A stretch of DNA of 35,318 bases, taken from positions 1 to 35,318 of the forward strand of contig NW_003144483.1 of the NCBI RefSeq assembly GCF_000003605.2, in the 5' to 3' direction. The DNA comes from Saccoglossus kowalevskii (Eukaryota; Hemichordata; Enteropneusta; Harrimaniidae). A model generated the notes under the pieces. The model ran no database searches, was not told where the DNA came from, and saw only the letters and a program-made list of their open reading frames with translations. This document shows, in pieces, positions 1 through 12,716 of the stretch; the stretch's first letter is position 1, and each line of letters opens with the position of its first letter. A program made the translations under genes and the position numbers.

Positions 1-472
1 TGATGCCAGCTTCTATAGTACAATTGTATTCCAGTGACATCAGCTACTATAGTACAATTGTATTCCAGTGATGCCAGCTTCTATAGTACAATTGTATTCC
101 AATGATACCAGCTTCTATGGTACAATTGTATTCCAATGATACCAGCTTCTATGGTACGATTGTATTCCAGTGACACCAGCTTCTATAGTACAATTGTATT
201 TCAGTGATACCAGCTTCTATAGTACAATTGTATTCCAGTGACACCCGCTTCTATAGTACAATTGTATTCCAGTGATGCCAGCTTATATGGTACAATTGTA
301 TTCCAGTAATGCCAGCTTCTATGGTACAATTGTATTTCAGTGATACCAGCTTCTATGGTACAATTGTATTCCAGTGATACCAGCTTCTATAGTACAATTG
401 TATTCCAGTGATGCCAGCTTCTATGGTACAATTGTATTTCAGTGATACCAGCTTCTATGGTACAATTGTAAT

Positions 473-506
473 CCAACGACATAAGCTTCTTTGGCACAAT
501 TGTATT
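473..506 (+). repeat. Type B monomer, copy 1
   Basis: Defines the type: a 34-mer with AACGACATAAGCTTC in place of the usual variable box, then TTTGGCACAATTG. It contains a CpG, absent from the array consensus, and a HindIII-like AAGCTT. The preceding monomer ends GTAAT. Confidence 0.95.
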
Positions 507-712
507 CCAGTGTCACCAGCTTCTATGGTACAATTGTATTCCAGTGATGCAAGCTTCTATGGTACAATTGTATTCCAGAGATACCAGCTTCTATAGTACA
601 ATTGTATTCCAGTGTCACCAACTTCTATGGTGCAATTGTATTCAAGTGTCACCAGCTTCTATGGTACAATTGTATTCCAGTGACATCAGCTTCTATGGTA
701 CAATTGTATTCC

Positions 713-750
713 AGTGATACCAGCTTTCTTTGGTACATTATATTCCAATG
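713..750 (+). repeat. Off-length monomer
   Basis: Reads CAGCTTTCTTTGGTACATTA: one T gained and two A lost relative to the parallel monomer at about 1,280-1,312, in a segment otherwise matching at offset 562. Confidence 0.75.
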
Positions 751-840
751 ATACCAGCTTCTATACTACAATTGTATTCCAGTGACAGCTTCTATAGTAC
801 AATTGTATTCCAGTGACAGCTTCTATGGTACAATTGTATT

Positions 841-933
841 CCAGTGAAACCAGCTTCAATGGTGTACTAGGGTAAAAACCACACCAGATTCAATGCTACA
901 ATTCTATACCAGCTTCTATGGTACAACTGTAAT
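841..933 (+). repeat. Type A cassette, copy 1
   Basis: Defines the type. Monomer 841-874 carries GAAACCAGCTTCAATGGTG then TACTAGGGTA. Monomer 875-908 begins AAAACCACACCAGATTC. A 25-bp short monomer (909-933) lacks CCAGTGATA. The short monomer ends GTAAT, a subtype shared with copies 11 and 18. The next A copy starts 798 bp on. Confidence 0.95.
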
Positions 934-1638
934 CCAGTGTTACCAGCTTCTGTGGTACAATTGTATTCCAGTGATACCAGCTTCTATGGTACAATTGTAT
1001 TCCAGTGTCACCAGCTTCTATGGTACAATTGTATTCAAGTGTCACCAGCTTCTATAGTACAATTGTATTCCAGTGTCACCAGCTTCTATGGTACAATTGT
1101 ATTCCAGTGATGCAAGCTTCTATGGTACAATTGTATTCCAGAGATACCAGCTTCTATAGTACAATTGTATTCCAGTGTCACCAACTTCTATGGTGCAATT
1201 GTATTCAAGTGTCACCAGCTTCTATGGTACAATTGTATTCCAGTGACATCAGCTTCTATGGTACAATTGTATTCCAGTGATACCAGCTTCTTTGGTACAA
1301 TTATATTCCAGAGATACCAGCTTCTATAGTACAATTGTATTCCAGTGACACCAGCTTCTATGGTACAATTGTACTCCAGTGATACCAGCTTCTATAGTAC
1401 AATTGTATTCCAGTGACATCAGCTTCTATAGTACAATTGTATTCCAGTGACAGCTTCTATGGTACAATTGTATTCCAGTGACATCAGCTTCTATGGTACA
1501 ATTGTATTCCAGTGATACCAGCTTCTATAGTGCAATTGTATTCCAATGATACCAGCTTCTATACTACAATTGTATTCCAGTGACAGCTTCTATAGTACAA
1601 TTGTATTCCAGTGACAGCTTCTATGGTACAATTGTATT

Positions 1639-1731
1639 CCAGTGAAACCAGCTTCAATGGTGTACTAGGGTAAAAACCACACCAGATTCAATGCTACAAT
1701 TCTATACCAGCTTCTATGGTAAAACTGTATT
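1639..1731 (+). repeat. Type A cassette, copy 2
   Basis: The short monomer carries GGTAAAACTG instead of GGTACAACTG, a subtype shared with copies 5, 12 and 14. Next copy is 2,623 bp downstream. Confidence 0.95.
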
Positions 1732-2968
1732 CCAGTGTTACCAGCTTCTGTGGTACAATTGTATTCAAGTGTCACCAGCTTCTATGGTACAATTGTATTC
1801 CAGTGACATCAGCTTCTATGGTACAATTGTATTCCAGTTACAGCTTCTATGGTACAATTGTATTCCAGTGATACCAGCTTCTGTGGTACAATTGTATTCC
1901 AGTGACAGCTTCTATGGTACAATTGTATTTCAGTGATACCAGCTTCTATAGTACAATTGTATTCCAGAGATACCAGCTTCTATAGTACAATTGTATTCCA
2001 GAGATACCAGCTTCTATGGTACAATAGTATTCCAGTGACAGCTTCTATAGTACAATTGTATTCCTGTGATACCAGCTTCTATAGTACAATTGTATTTCAG
2101 TGATACCAGCTTCTATAGTACAATTGTATTCCAGTGATACCAGCTTCTATGGTACAATTGTATTCCAGTGACATCAGCTTCTATGGTACAATTGTATTCC
2201 AGTGACAGCTTCTATGGTACAATTGTATTCCAGTGACAGCTTATATGGTACAATTGTATTCCAGTGACATCAGCTTCTATGGTACAATTGTATTCCAGTG
2301 ACAGCTTCTATAGTACAATTGTATTCCAGTGACAGCTTCTATGATACAATTGTATTCCAGTGACATCAGCTTCTATAGTACAATTGTATTCCAGTGATGC
2401 CAGCTTATATGGTACAATTGTATTCCAGTGATGCCAGCTTCTATGGTACAATTGTATTTCAGTGATACCAGCTTCTATGGTACAATTGTATTCCAGTGAC
2501 ATCAGCTTCTATGGTGCAATTGTATTCCAGTGATACCAGCTTCTATAGTACAATTGTATTCCAGTGATGCCAGTTTCTATAGTACAATTGTATTCCAGTG
2601 ACATCAGCTTCTATAGTACAATTGTATTCCAGTGATGCCAGCTTCTATAGTACAATTGTATTCCAATGATACCAGCTTCTATGGTACAATTGTATTCCAA
2701 TGATACCAGCTTCTATGGTACAATTGTATTCCAGTGACACCAGCTTCAATAGTACAATTGTATTTCAGTGATACCAGCTTCTATAGTACAATTGTATTCC
2801 AGTGACACCCGCTTCTATAGTACAATTGTATTCCAGTGATGCCAGCTTATATGGTACAATTGTATTCCAGTGATGCCAGCTTCTATGGTACAATTGTATT
2901 TCAGTGATACCAGCTTCTATGGTACAATTGTATTTCAGTGATACCAGCTTCTATGGTACAATTGTAAT

Positions 2969-3002
2969 CCAACGACATAAGCTTCTTTGGCACAATTGTA
3001 TT
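2969..3002 (+). repeat. Type B monomer, copy 2
   Basis: Located in the A-free interval 1,732-4,261. A type C monomer follows 68 bp later, much closer than in other B-C pairs. Confidence 0.95.
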
Positions 3003-3036
3003 CCAGTGATACCAGCTTCTATAGTACAATTGTATT

Positions 3037-3067
3037 CCAGTGACAGCTTCCATGGTGCATCTGTATT
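3037..3067 (+). repeat. Type C monomer, copy 1
   Basis: A 31-mer with CTTCCATGGTGCATCTG replacing the usual CTTCTATGGTACAATTG, so the palindrome is destroyed. The monomers after it carry TTCTAGTGACATC and CTATTGTAC, a linked set repeated at the other type C sites. Confidence 0.93.
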
Positions 3068-3590
3068 CCAGTGACATCAGCTTCTATGGTACAATTGTAT
3101 TCTAGTGACATCAGCTTCTATTGTACAATTGTATTCCAGTGATACCAGCTTCTATAGTACAAGTGTATTCCAGTGATACCAGCTTCTATACTACAATTGT
3201 ATTCCAGTGATGCCAGCTTCTATGGTACAATTGTATTCCAGTGACATCAGCTTCTATGGTACAATTGTATTCCAGTGACAGCTTCTATGGTACAATTGTA
3301 TTCCAGTGATACCAATTTCTATGGTACAATTGCATTCCAGTGACAGCTTCTATGGTACAATTGTATTCCAGTGACAGATTCTATGGTACAATTGTATTCC
3401 AGTGACAGCTTCTATGGTGCAATTGTATTCCAGTGACAGCTTCTATGGTACAATTGTATTCTAGTGACAGCTTCTATGGTACAATTGTATTCCAGTGATA
3501 CCAGCTTCTATAGTACAATTGTATTCCAATGATACCAGATTCTATACTACAATTGTATTCCAGTGACAGCTTCTATAGTACAATTGTATT

Positions 3591-5480
3591 CCAGTGATAC
3601 CAGCTTCTATGGTACAATTGTATTCCAGTGTCACCAGCTTCTATGGTACAATTGTATTCAAGTGTCACCAGCTTCTATAGTACAATTGTATTCCAGTGAT
3701 ACCAGCTTCTATGGTACAATTGTATTCCAGTGATGCCAGCTTCTATGGTACAATTGTATTCCAGAGATACAAGCTTCTATAGTACAATTGTATTCCAGTG
3801 TCACCAGCTTCTATGGTACAATTGTATTCAAGTGTCACCAGCTTCTATGGTACAATTGTATTCCAGTGACATCAGCTTCTATGGTACAATTGTATTCCAG
3901 TGATACCAGCTTCTATGGTACAATTATATTCCAGAGATACCAGCTTCTATAGTACAATTGTATTCCAGTGACACCAGCTTCTATGGTACAATTGTATTCC
4001 AGTGATACCAGCTTCTATAGTACAATTGTATTCCAGTGACATCAGCTTCTATAGTACAATTGTATTCCAGTGACAGCTTCTATGGTACAATTGTATTCCA
4101 GTGACATCAGCTTCTATGGTACAATTGTATTCCTGTGATACCAGCTTCTATAGTGCAATTGTATTCCAATGATACCAGCTTCTATACTACAATTGTATTC
4201 CAGTGACAGCTTCTATAGTACAATTGTATTCCAGTGACAGCTTCTATGGTACAATTGTATTCCAGTGAAACCAGCTTCAATGGTGTACTAGGGTAAAAAC
4301 CACACCAGATTCAATGCTACAATTCTATACCAGCTTCTATGGTACAACTGTATTCCAGTGTTACCAGCTTCTAAAGTACAATTGTATTCAAGTGTCACCA
4401 GCTTCTATGGTACAATTGTATTCCAGTGACATCAGCTTCTATGGTACAATTGTATTCCAGTGACAGCTTCTATGGTACAATTGTATTCCAGTGATACCAG
4501 CTTCTGTGGTACAATTGTATTCCAGTGACAGCTTCTATGGTACAATTGTATTTCAGTGACACCAGCTTCTATAGTACAATTGTATTCCAGAGATACCAGC
4601 TTCTATAGTACAATTGTATTCCAGAGATACCAGCTTCTATGGCACAATAGTATTCCAGTGACAGCTTCTATAGTACAATTGTATTCCTGTGATACCAGCT
4701 TCTATAGTACAATTGTATTCCAGTGACAGCTTCTACAGTACAATTGTATTCCAGTGATACCAGCTTCTATGGTACAATTGTATTTCAGTGATACCAGCTT
4801 CTATGGTACAATTGTATTCCAGTGACATCAGCTTCTATGGTACAATTGTATTCCAGTGACAGCTTATATGGTACAATTGTATTCCAGTGACAGCCTATAT
4901 GGTACAATTGTATTCCAGTGACATCAGCTTCTATGGTACAATTGTATTCCAGTGACAGCTTCTATAGTACAATTGTATTCCACTGACAGCTTCTATGGTA
5001 CAATTGTATTCCAGTGACATCAGCTTCTATAGTACAATTGTATTCCAGTGACAGCTTCTATGGTACAATTGTATTCCAGTGACATCAGCTTCTATAGTAC
5101 AATTGTATTCCAATGATACCAGCTTCTATAGTACAATTGTATTCCAGTGACAGCTTCTATGGTACAATTGTATTCCAGTGACATCAGCTTCTATGGTACA
5201 ATTGTATTCCAGTGACATCAGCTTCTATGGTACAATTGTATTCCAGTGATACCAGCTTCTATGGTACAATTGTATTCCAGTGATACCAGCTTCTATAGTA
5301 CAATTGTATTCGAGTGACAGCTTCTATGGTACAATTGTATTCGAGTGACAGCTTCTATAGTACAATTGTATTCCAGTGATACCAGCTTCTATAGTACAAT
5401 TGTATTCCAGTGACAGCTTCTATGGTACAATTGTATTCCAGTGATACCAGCTTCTATGGTACAATTGTATTTCAGTGTCA
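3591..5480 (+). repeat. Block D1, source-like copy of 18.0-21.2 kb
   Basis: Matches 17,973-18,760 at offset 14,382, then about 18,761-20,400 at offset 14,942 after the extra 560 bp. Part of it (about 4,780-5,480) matches again at offset 15,759. Rare shared markers: CCAGAGATACAAGC (3,761), CTAAAGTAC (4,371), CAGCCTATATGG (4,893), CCACTGACAGC (4,980), TTCGAGTGACAGC (5,309). Confidence 0.85.
4262..4354 (+). repeat. Type A cassette, copy 3
   Basis: Followed by a monomer with TTCTAAAGTAC where most copies have TTCTGTGGTAC. That change is shared only with copies 9 and 10, whose flanks match this locus over more than 1 kb. Confidence 0.95.
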
Positions 5481-6604
5481 CCAGCTTCTGTGGTACAATT
5501 GTATTCAAGTGTCACCAGCTTCTATAGTACAATTGTATTCAAGTGATACCAGCTTCTATGGTACAATTGTATTCCAGTGACATCAGTTTCTATGGTACAA
5601 TTGTATTCCAGTGACACCAGCTTCTATGGTACAATTGTATTCCAGTGATGCCAGCTTCTATAGTACAATTGTATTCCAGTGTCACCAGCTTCTATAGTAC
5701 AATTGTATTCCAGTAATGCCAGCTTCTATAGTACAATTGTATTCCAGTGACATCTGCTTCTATAGTACAATTGTATTCCAGTGATGCCAGCTTTTATGGT
5801 ACAATTGTATTCCAGTGATACCCGCTTCTATGGTACAATTGTATTCCAGTGATACCCGCTTCTATAGTACAATTGTATTCCAGTGACAGCTTCTATAGTA
5901 CAATTGCATTCCAGTGTCACCAGCTTCTATGGTACAATTGTATTCCAGTGACAGCTTCTATAGTACAATTGTATTCCAGTGATACCAGCTTCTATGGTAC
6001 AATTGTATTGCAGTGACAGCTTCTATGGTACAATTGTATTCCAGTGATACCAGCTTCTATACTACAATTGTATTCCAGTGATACCAGCTTCTATGGTACA
6101 ATTGTATTTCAGTGATACCAGCTTCTATAGTACAATTGTATTCCAGTGACACCCGCTTCTATAGTACAATTGTTTTCCAGTGATGCCAGCTTATATGGTA
6201 CAATTGTATTCCAGTGATGCCAGCTTCTATGGTACAATTGTATTTCAGTGATACCAGCTTCTATGGTACAATTGTATTCCAGTGACATCAGCTTCTATGG
6301 TACAATTGTATTCCAGTGATACCAGCTTCTATAGTACAATTGTATTCCAGTGATGCCAGCTTCTATAGTACAATTGTATTCCAGTGACATCAGCTTCTAT
6401 AGTACAATTGTATTCCAGTGATGCCAACTTCTATAGTACAATTGTATTCCAATGATACCAGCTTCTATGGTACAATTGTATTCCAATGATACCAGCTTCT
6501 ATGGTACAATTGTATTCCAGTGACACCAGCTTCTATAGTACAATTGTATTTCAGTGATACCAGCTTCTATAGTACAATTGTATTCCAGTGACACCCGCTT
6601 CTAT

Positions 6605-6980
6605 AGTACAATTGTATTCCAGTGATGCCAGCTTATATGGTACAATTGTATTCCAGTGATGCCAGCTTCTATGGTACAATTGTATTTCAGTGATACCAGC
6701 TTCTATGGTACAATTGTATTCCAGTGATACCAGCTTCTATAGTACAATTGTATTCCAGTGATGCCAGCTTCTATGGTACAATTGTATTTCAGTGATACCA
6801 GCTTCTATGGTACAATTGTAATCCAACGACATAAGCTTCTTTGGCACAATTGTATTCCAGTGATACCAGCTTCTATAGTACAATTGTATTTCAGTGATAC
6901 CAGCTTCTATGGTACAATTGTATTCCAGTGACATCAGCTTCTATAGTACAATTGAATTCCAGTGATACCAGCTTCTATGG
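6605..6980 (+). repeat. Block D2, left copy
   Basis: Matches about 21,659-22,034 at offset 15,054. Both contain a B monomer and the rare ACAATTGAATTCC variant (6,949 and 22,003), a private EcoRI-type site. Confidence 0.82.
6823..6856 (+). repeat. Type B monomer, copy 3
   Basis: Lies in a block matching about 21,659-22,034, where copy 9 is the counterpart. Confidence 0.95.
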
Positions 6981-7162
6981 CACAATTGTATTCCAGTGAT
7001 ACCTGCTTCTATGGTACAATTCTATTCCAATGATGCCAGCTTCTATGGTACAATTGTATTCCAGTAATGCCAGCTTCTATGGTACAATTGTATTCAAGTG
7101 ATACCAGTTTCTATGGCACAATTGTATTCCAGTGATACCAGCTTCTATGGTACAATTGTATT

Positions 7163-7196
7163 CCAGTGATACCAGCTTCTATGGTACAATTGTATT
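7163..7196 (+). repeat. Reference 34-bp monomer
   Basis: A clean consensus-like copy, given so the reader can index other monomers. Positions 1-6 are CCAGTG, 7-11 the main variable box (here ATACC), 11-20 CAGCTTCTAT, 21 the G/A switch, 23-32 the perfect palindrome TACAATTGTA, and 33-34 TT. It contains no CpG. Confidence 0.95.
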
Positions 7197-8303
7197 CCAG
7201 TGATACCCGCTTCTATAGTACAATTGTATTCCAGTGACAGCTTCTATAGTACAATTGTATTCCAGTGTCACCAGCTTCTATGGTACAATTGTATTCCAGT
7301 GACAGCTTCTATAGTACAATTGTATTCCAGTGATACCAGCTTCTATGGTACAATTGTATTCCAGTGACAGCTTCTATAGTACAATTGTATTCCAGTGATA
7401 CCAGCTTCTATACTACAATTGTATTCCAGTGATACCAGCTTCTATGGTACAATTGTATTTCAGTGATACCAGCTTCAATAGTACAATTGTATTCCAGTGA
7501 CACCAGCTTCTATAGTACAATTGTATTCCAGTGATACCAGCTTCTATGGTACAATTGTATTTCAGTGATACCAGCTTCTATGGTACAATTGTATTCCAGT
7601 GACACCCGCTTCTATAGTACAATTGTATTCCAGTGATGCCAGCTTATATGGTACAATTGTATTCCAGTGATGCCAGCAACTATGGTACAATTGTATTTCA
7701 GTGATACCAGCTTCTATGGTACAATTGTATTCCAGTGACATCAGCTTCTATGGTACAATTGTATTCCAGAGATACCAGCTTCTATAGTACAATTGTATTC
7801 CAGTGATGCCAGCTTCTATAGTACAATTGTATTCCAGTGACATCAGCTTCTATAGTACAATTGTATTCCAGTGATGCCAGCTTCTATAGTACAATTGTAT
7901 TCCAGTAATGCCAGCTTCTATAGTACAATTGTATTCCAGTGACATCAGCTTCTATAGTACAATTGTATTCCAGTGATGCCAGCTTATATGGTACAATTGT
8001 ATTCCAGTGATACCCGCTTCTATGGTACAATTGTATTCCAGTGACATCAGCTTCTATGGTACAATTGTATTCCAGTGATACCAGCTTCTATGGTACAATT
8101 ATATTCCAGAGATACCAGCTTCTATAGTACAATTGTATTCCAGTAACACCAGCTTATATGGTACAATTGTATTCCAGTGATACCAGCTTCTATAGTACAA
8201 TTGTATTCCAGTGACATCAGCTTCTATGGTACAATTGCATTCCAGTGACAGCTTCTATGGTACAATTGTATTCCAGTGACAGATTCTATGGTACAATTGT
8301 ATT

Positions 8304-8334
8304 CCAGTGACAGCTTCTATGGTACAATTGTATT
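8304..8334 (+). repeat. Reference 31-bp monomer
   Basis: The common short form: CCAGTGA is followed directly by CAGCTTCTATGG, so three bases of the variable box are missing. The loss fits deletion of TCA from the GACATCAGC form, which is also abundant. Lengths 31 and 34 are both 1 mod 3. Confidence 0.93.
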
Positions 8335-8526
8335 CCAGTGACAGCTTCTATGGTACAATTGTATTCCAGTGACAGCTTGTATGGTACAATTGTATTCCAG
8401 TGATACCAGCTTCTATAGTACAATTGTATTCCAATGATACCAGCTTCTATACTACAATTGTATTCCAGTGAGAGCTTCTATAGTACAATTGTATTCCAGT
8501 GACAGCTTCTATGGTACAATTGTATT

Positions 8527-8594
8527 CCAGTGAAACCAGCTTCAATGGTGTACTAGGGTAAAAACCACACCAGATTCAATGCTACAATTCTATA
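8527..8594 (+). repeat. Type A cassette, copy 4 (without the 25-bp part)
   Basis: The two diverged 34-mers are intact, but the 25-bp short monomer is absent. The diverged island begins at exactly the next monomer boundary, 8,595. Confidence 0.95.
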
Positions 8595-8826
8595 CCAGCG
8601 TTTACAGTTTATATATAACACAGGTATTCCAGTGTCATCAGTTTAAATAGTACACAGGTATTCCAGTGTCAGTTTTTCAGGTACAATCCTATTTCACCAG
8701 CATCAGTGTTTAAAGTACAATCATGTTTCACCGATTCCAGTTTTTCAAGTGCAATTCAATTTCAACGATTTCAGTTTTTCTATTGCAATCCTATGACACA
8801 GGCAGCTTTGGTAGAACAATAGTACT
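8595..8826 (+). repeat. Island 1: seven strongly diverged monomers
   Basis: At first sight this is unique sequence, but it splits into units of 34, 34, 31, 34, 34, 34 and 31 bp starting at 8,595, 8,629, 8,663, 8,694, 8,728, 8,762 and 8,796. Most units keep a CAGTTT or CAGCTTT block at the place of CAGCTTCT and an ACAAT or GCAAT block at the place of ACAATTG. Features not seen elsewhere in the window are CAGTTTTTC and TTCACCGATTCC. It directly follows A copy 4 and ends in a slightly out-of-register join at ACTGCGATGCC. It is best read as an old or sister subfamily of the same satellite, not an insertion. Confidence 0.88.
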
Positions 8827-8832
8827 GCGATG

Positions 8833-9688
8833 CCAGCTTCTATAGTACAATTGTATTCCAGTGATACCAGCTTCTATGGTACAATTGTATTCCAGTGATG
8901 CCAGCTTCTATGGTACAATTGTATTCCAGAGATACCAGCTTCTATAGTACAATTGTATTCCAGTGCCACCAACTTCTATGGTGCAATTGTATTCAAGTGT
9001 CACCAGCTTCTATGGTACAATTGTATTCCAGTGACATCAGCTTCTATGGTACAATTGTATTCCAGTGATACCAGCTTCTATGGTACAATTATATTCCAGA
9101 GATACCAGCTTCTATAGTACAATTGTATTCCAGTGACACCAGCTTCTATGGTACAATTGTATTCCAGTGATACCAGCTTCTATAGTACAATTGTATTCCA
9201 GTGACATCAGCTTCTATAGTACAATTGTATTCCAGTGACAGCTTCTATGGTACAATTGTATTCCAGTGACACAAGCTTCTATGGTACAATTGTATTCCAG
9301 TGATACCAGCTTCTATAGTGCAATTGTATTCCAATGATACCAGCTTCTATACTACAATTGTATTCCAGTGACAGCTTCTATAGTACAATTGTATTCCAGT
9401 GACAGCTTCTATGGTACAATTGTATTCCAGTGAAACCAGCTTCAATGGTGTACTAGGGTAAAAACCACACCAGATTCAATGCTACAATTCTATACCAGCT
9501 TCTATGGTAAAACTGTATTCCAGTGTTACCAGCTTCTGTGGTACAATTGTATTCAAGTGTCACCAGCTTCTATGGTACAATTGTATTCCAGTGACATCAG
9601 CTTCTATGGTACAATTGTATTCCAGTTACAGCTTCTATGGTACAATTGTATTCCAGTGATACCAGCTTCTGTGGTACAATTGTATTCC
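8833..9688 (+). repeat. Block D3, left copy
   Basis: 856 bp colinear with 25,024-25,879 at a constant offset of 16,191. Both carry CCAGTGCCACCAACTTC (8,960 and 25,151) and a GGTAAAACTG-type A cassette. The match begins where island 1 ends and stops at CCCGTGATACC near 9,688. Confidence 0.87.
9427..9519 (+). repeat. Type A cassette, copy 5
   Basis: GGTAAAACTG subtype. It sits inside the 8,833-9,688 block that matches 25,024-25,879. No further A cassette follows for 5,927 bp; that gap holds four B monomers. Confidence 0.95.
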
Positions 9689-10209
9689 CGTGATACCAGC
9701 TACTATGGTACAATTGTATTCCAGTGACACCCGCTTCTATAGTACAATTGTATTCCAGTGATGCCAGCTTATATGGTACAATTGTATTCCAGTAATGCCA
9801 GCTTCTATGGTACAATTGTATTTCAGTGATACCAGCTTCTATGGTACAATTGTATTCCAGTGACATCAGCTTCTATAGTACAATTGTATTCCAGTGATAC
9901 CAGCTTCTATAGTACAATTGTATTCCAGTAATGCCAGCTTCTATAGTACAATTGTATTCCAGTGATGCCAGCTTCTATGGTACAATTGTATTCCAGTGAT
10001 ACCCGCTTCTATGGTACAATTGTATTCCAGTGATACCCGCTTCTATAGTACAATTGTATTCCAGTGACAGCTTCTATAGTACAATTGTATTCCAGTGTCA
10101 CCAGCTTCTATGGTACAATTGTATTCCAGTGACAGCTTCTATAGTACAATTGTATTCCAGTGATACCAGCTTCTATGGTACAATTGTATTCCAGTGACAG
10201 CTTCTATAG

Positions 10210-11195
10210 TACAATTGTATTCCAGTGATACCAGCTTCTATACTACAATTGTATTCCAGTGATACCAGCTTCTATGGTACAATTGTATTTCAGTGATACC
10301 AGCTTCTATAGTACAATTGTATTCCAGTGACACCAGCTTCTATAGTACAATTGTATTCCAGTGATACCAGCTTCTATGGTACAATTGTATTCGAGTGATA
10401 CCAGCTTCTATGGTACAATTGTATTCCAGTGACACCCGCTTCTATAGTACAATTGTATTCCAGTGATGCCAGCTTATATGGTACAATTGTATTCCAGTGA
10501 TGCCAGCTTCTATGGTACAATTGTATTTCAGTGATACCAGCTTCTATGGTACAATTGTATTCCAGTGACATCAGCTTCTATGGTACAATTGTATTCCAGT
10601 GATACCAGCTTCTATAGTACAATTGTATTCCAGTGATGCCAGCTTCTATAGTACAATTGTATTCCAGTGACATCAGCTTCTATAGTACAATTGTATTCCA
10701 GTGATGCCAGCTTCTATACTACAATTGTATTCCAATGATACCAGCTTCTATGGTACAATTGTATTCCAATGATACCAGCTTCTATGGTACAATTGTATTC
10801 CAGTGACACCAGCTTCTATAGTACAATTGTATTTCAGTGATACCAGCTTCTATAGTACAATTGTATTCCAGTGACACCCGCTTCTATAGTACAATTGTAT
10901 TCCAGTGATGCCAGCTTATATGGTACAATTGTATTCCAGTGATGCCAGCTTCTATGGTACAATTGTATTTCAGTGATACCAGCTTCTATGGTACAATTGT
11001 ATTCCAGTGATACCAACTTCTATAGTACAATTGTATTCCAGTGATGCCAGCTTCTATGGTACAATTGTATTTCAGTGATACCAGCGTCTATGGTACAATT
11101 GTAATCCAACGACATAAGCTTCTTTGGCACAATTGTATTCCAGTGATACCAGCTTCTATAGTACAATTGTATTTCAGTGATACAAGCTTCTATGG
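10210..11195 (+). repeat. Block D4, left copy
   Basis: Matches 22,066-23,051 at offset 11,856, including TTCGAGTGATACC (10,390 and 22,246) and a B monomer. After the break the match resumes with a 68-bp (two-monomer) shift at GTGATACCTGC. Confidence 0.85.
11106..11139 (+). repeat. Type B monomer, copy 4
   Basis: Counterpart of copy 10 at offset 11,856. A type C monomer starts 365 bp after it. Confidence 0.95.
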
Positions 11196-11470
11196 CACAA
11201 TTGTATTCCAGTGATACCTGCTTCTATGGTACAATTGTATTCCAATGACAGCTTCTATGGTACAATTGTATTCCAGTGACAGCTTCTATAGTACAATTGT
11301 ATTCCAGTGATACGAGCTTCTATGGTACAATTGTATTCCAGTGATACCAGCTTATATGGTACAATTGTATTCCAGTGACAGCTTCTATGGTACAATTGTA
11401 TTCCAGTGATACCAGCTTCTATGGCACAATTGTATTCCAGTGATACCAGCTTCTATAGTACAATTGTATT

Positions 11471-11504
11471 CCAGTGATACCAGCTTCCATGGTGCATCTG
11501 GATT
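11471..11504 (+). repeat. Type C monomer, copy 2
   Basis: The only 34-bp version (GATACCAGC box). It ends GGATT, as copies 3 and 4 do. Confidence 0.93.
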
Positions 11505-12320
11505 CCAGTGACATCAGCTTCTATGGTACAATTGTATTTCAGTGATACCAGCTTCAATAGTACAATTGTATTCCAGTGACACCAGCTTCTATAGTACAAT
11601 TGTATTCCAGTGATACCAGCTTCTATGGTACAATTGTATTTCAGTGATACCAGCTTCTATGGTACAATTGTATTCCAGTGACACCCGCTTCTATAGTACA
11701 ATTGTATTCCAGTGATGCCAGCTTATATGGTACAATTGTATTCCAGTGATGCCAGCAACTATGGTACAATTGTATTTCAGTGATACCAGCTTCTATGGTA
11801 CAATTGTATTCCAGTGACATCAGCTTCTATGGTACAATTGTATTCCAGTGATACCAGCTTCTATAGTACAATTGTATTCCAGTGATGCCAGCTTCTATAG
11901 TACAATTGTATTCCAGTGACATCAGCTTCTATAGTACAATTGTATTCCAGTTATGCCAGCTTCTATAGTACAATTGTATTCCAATGATACCAGCTTCTAT
12001 GGTACAATTGTATTCCAATGATACCAGCTTCTATGGTACAATTGTATTCCAGTGACACCAGCTTCTATAGTACAATTGTATTTCAGTGATACCAGCTTCT
12101 ATAGTACAATTGTATTCCAGTGATGCCAGCTTATATGGTACAATTGTATTCCAGTGATGCCAGCTTCTATGGTACAGTTGTATTTCAGTGATACCAGCTT
12201 CTATGGTACAATTGTATTCCAGTGATACCAGCTTCTATAGTACAATTGTATTCCAGTGATGCCAGCTTCTATGGTACAATTGTATATCAGTGATACCAGC
12301 TTCTATGGTACAATTGTAAT

Positions 12321-12354
12321 CCAACGACATAAGCTTCTTTGGCACAATTGTATT
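12321..12354 (+). repeat. Type B monomer, copy 5
   Basis: Paired with copy 7 through the 2,083-bp duplication; type C again starts 365 bp after it. Confidence 0.95.
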
Positions 12355-12685
12355 CCAGTGATACCAGCTTCTATAGTACAATTGTATTTCAGTGATACAA
12401 GCTTCTATGGCACAATTGTATTCCAGTGATACCTGCTTCTATGGTACAATTGTATTCCAATGACAGCTTCTATGGTACTATTGTATTCCAGTGACAGCTT
12501 CTATAGTACAATTGTATTCCAGTGATACCAGCTTCTATGGTACAATTGTATTCCAGTGATACCAGCTTCTTTGGTACAATTGTATTCCAGTGACAGCTTC
12601 TATGGTACAATTGTATTCCAGTGATACCAGCTTCTATGGCACAATTGTATTCCAGTGATACCAGCTTCTATAGTACAATTGTATT

Positions 12686-12716
12686 CCAGTGACAGCTTCC
12701 ATGGTGCATCTGGATT
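12686..12716 (+). repeat. Type C monomer, copy 3
   Basis: 31-mer ending GGATT, 365 bp after B copy 5. Confidence 0.93.

Noticed and set aside
841-933. A cassette as a foreign insert or telomere-like sequence (TAGGGTAAAAACC)
   Set aside because: Its two parts are each exactly 34 bp and align with the monomer; the telomere-like bases occur once per cassette, not in tandem.
8595-8826. Transposon or unique-gene insertion
   Set aside because: It divides into seven units with satellite spacing and anchors; no terminal inverted repeats, target-site duplication or coding frame was seen.
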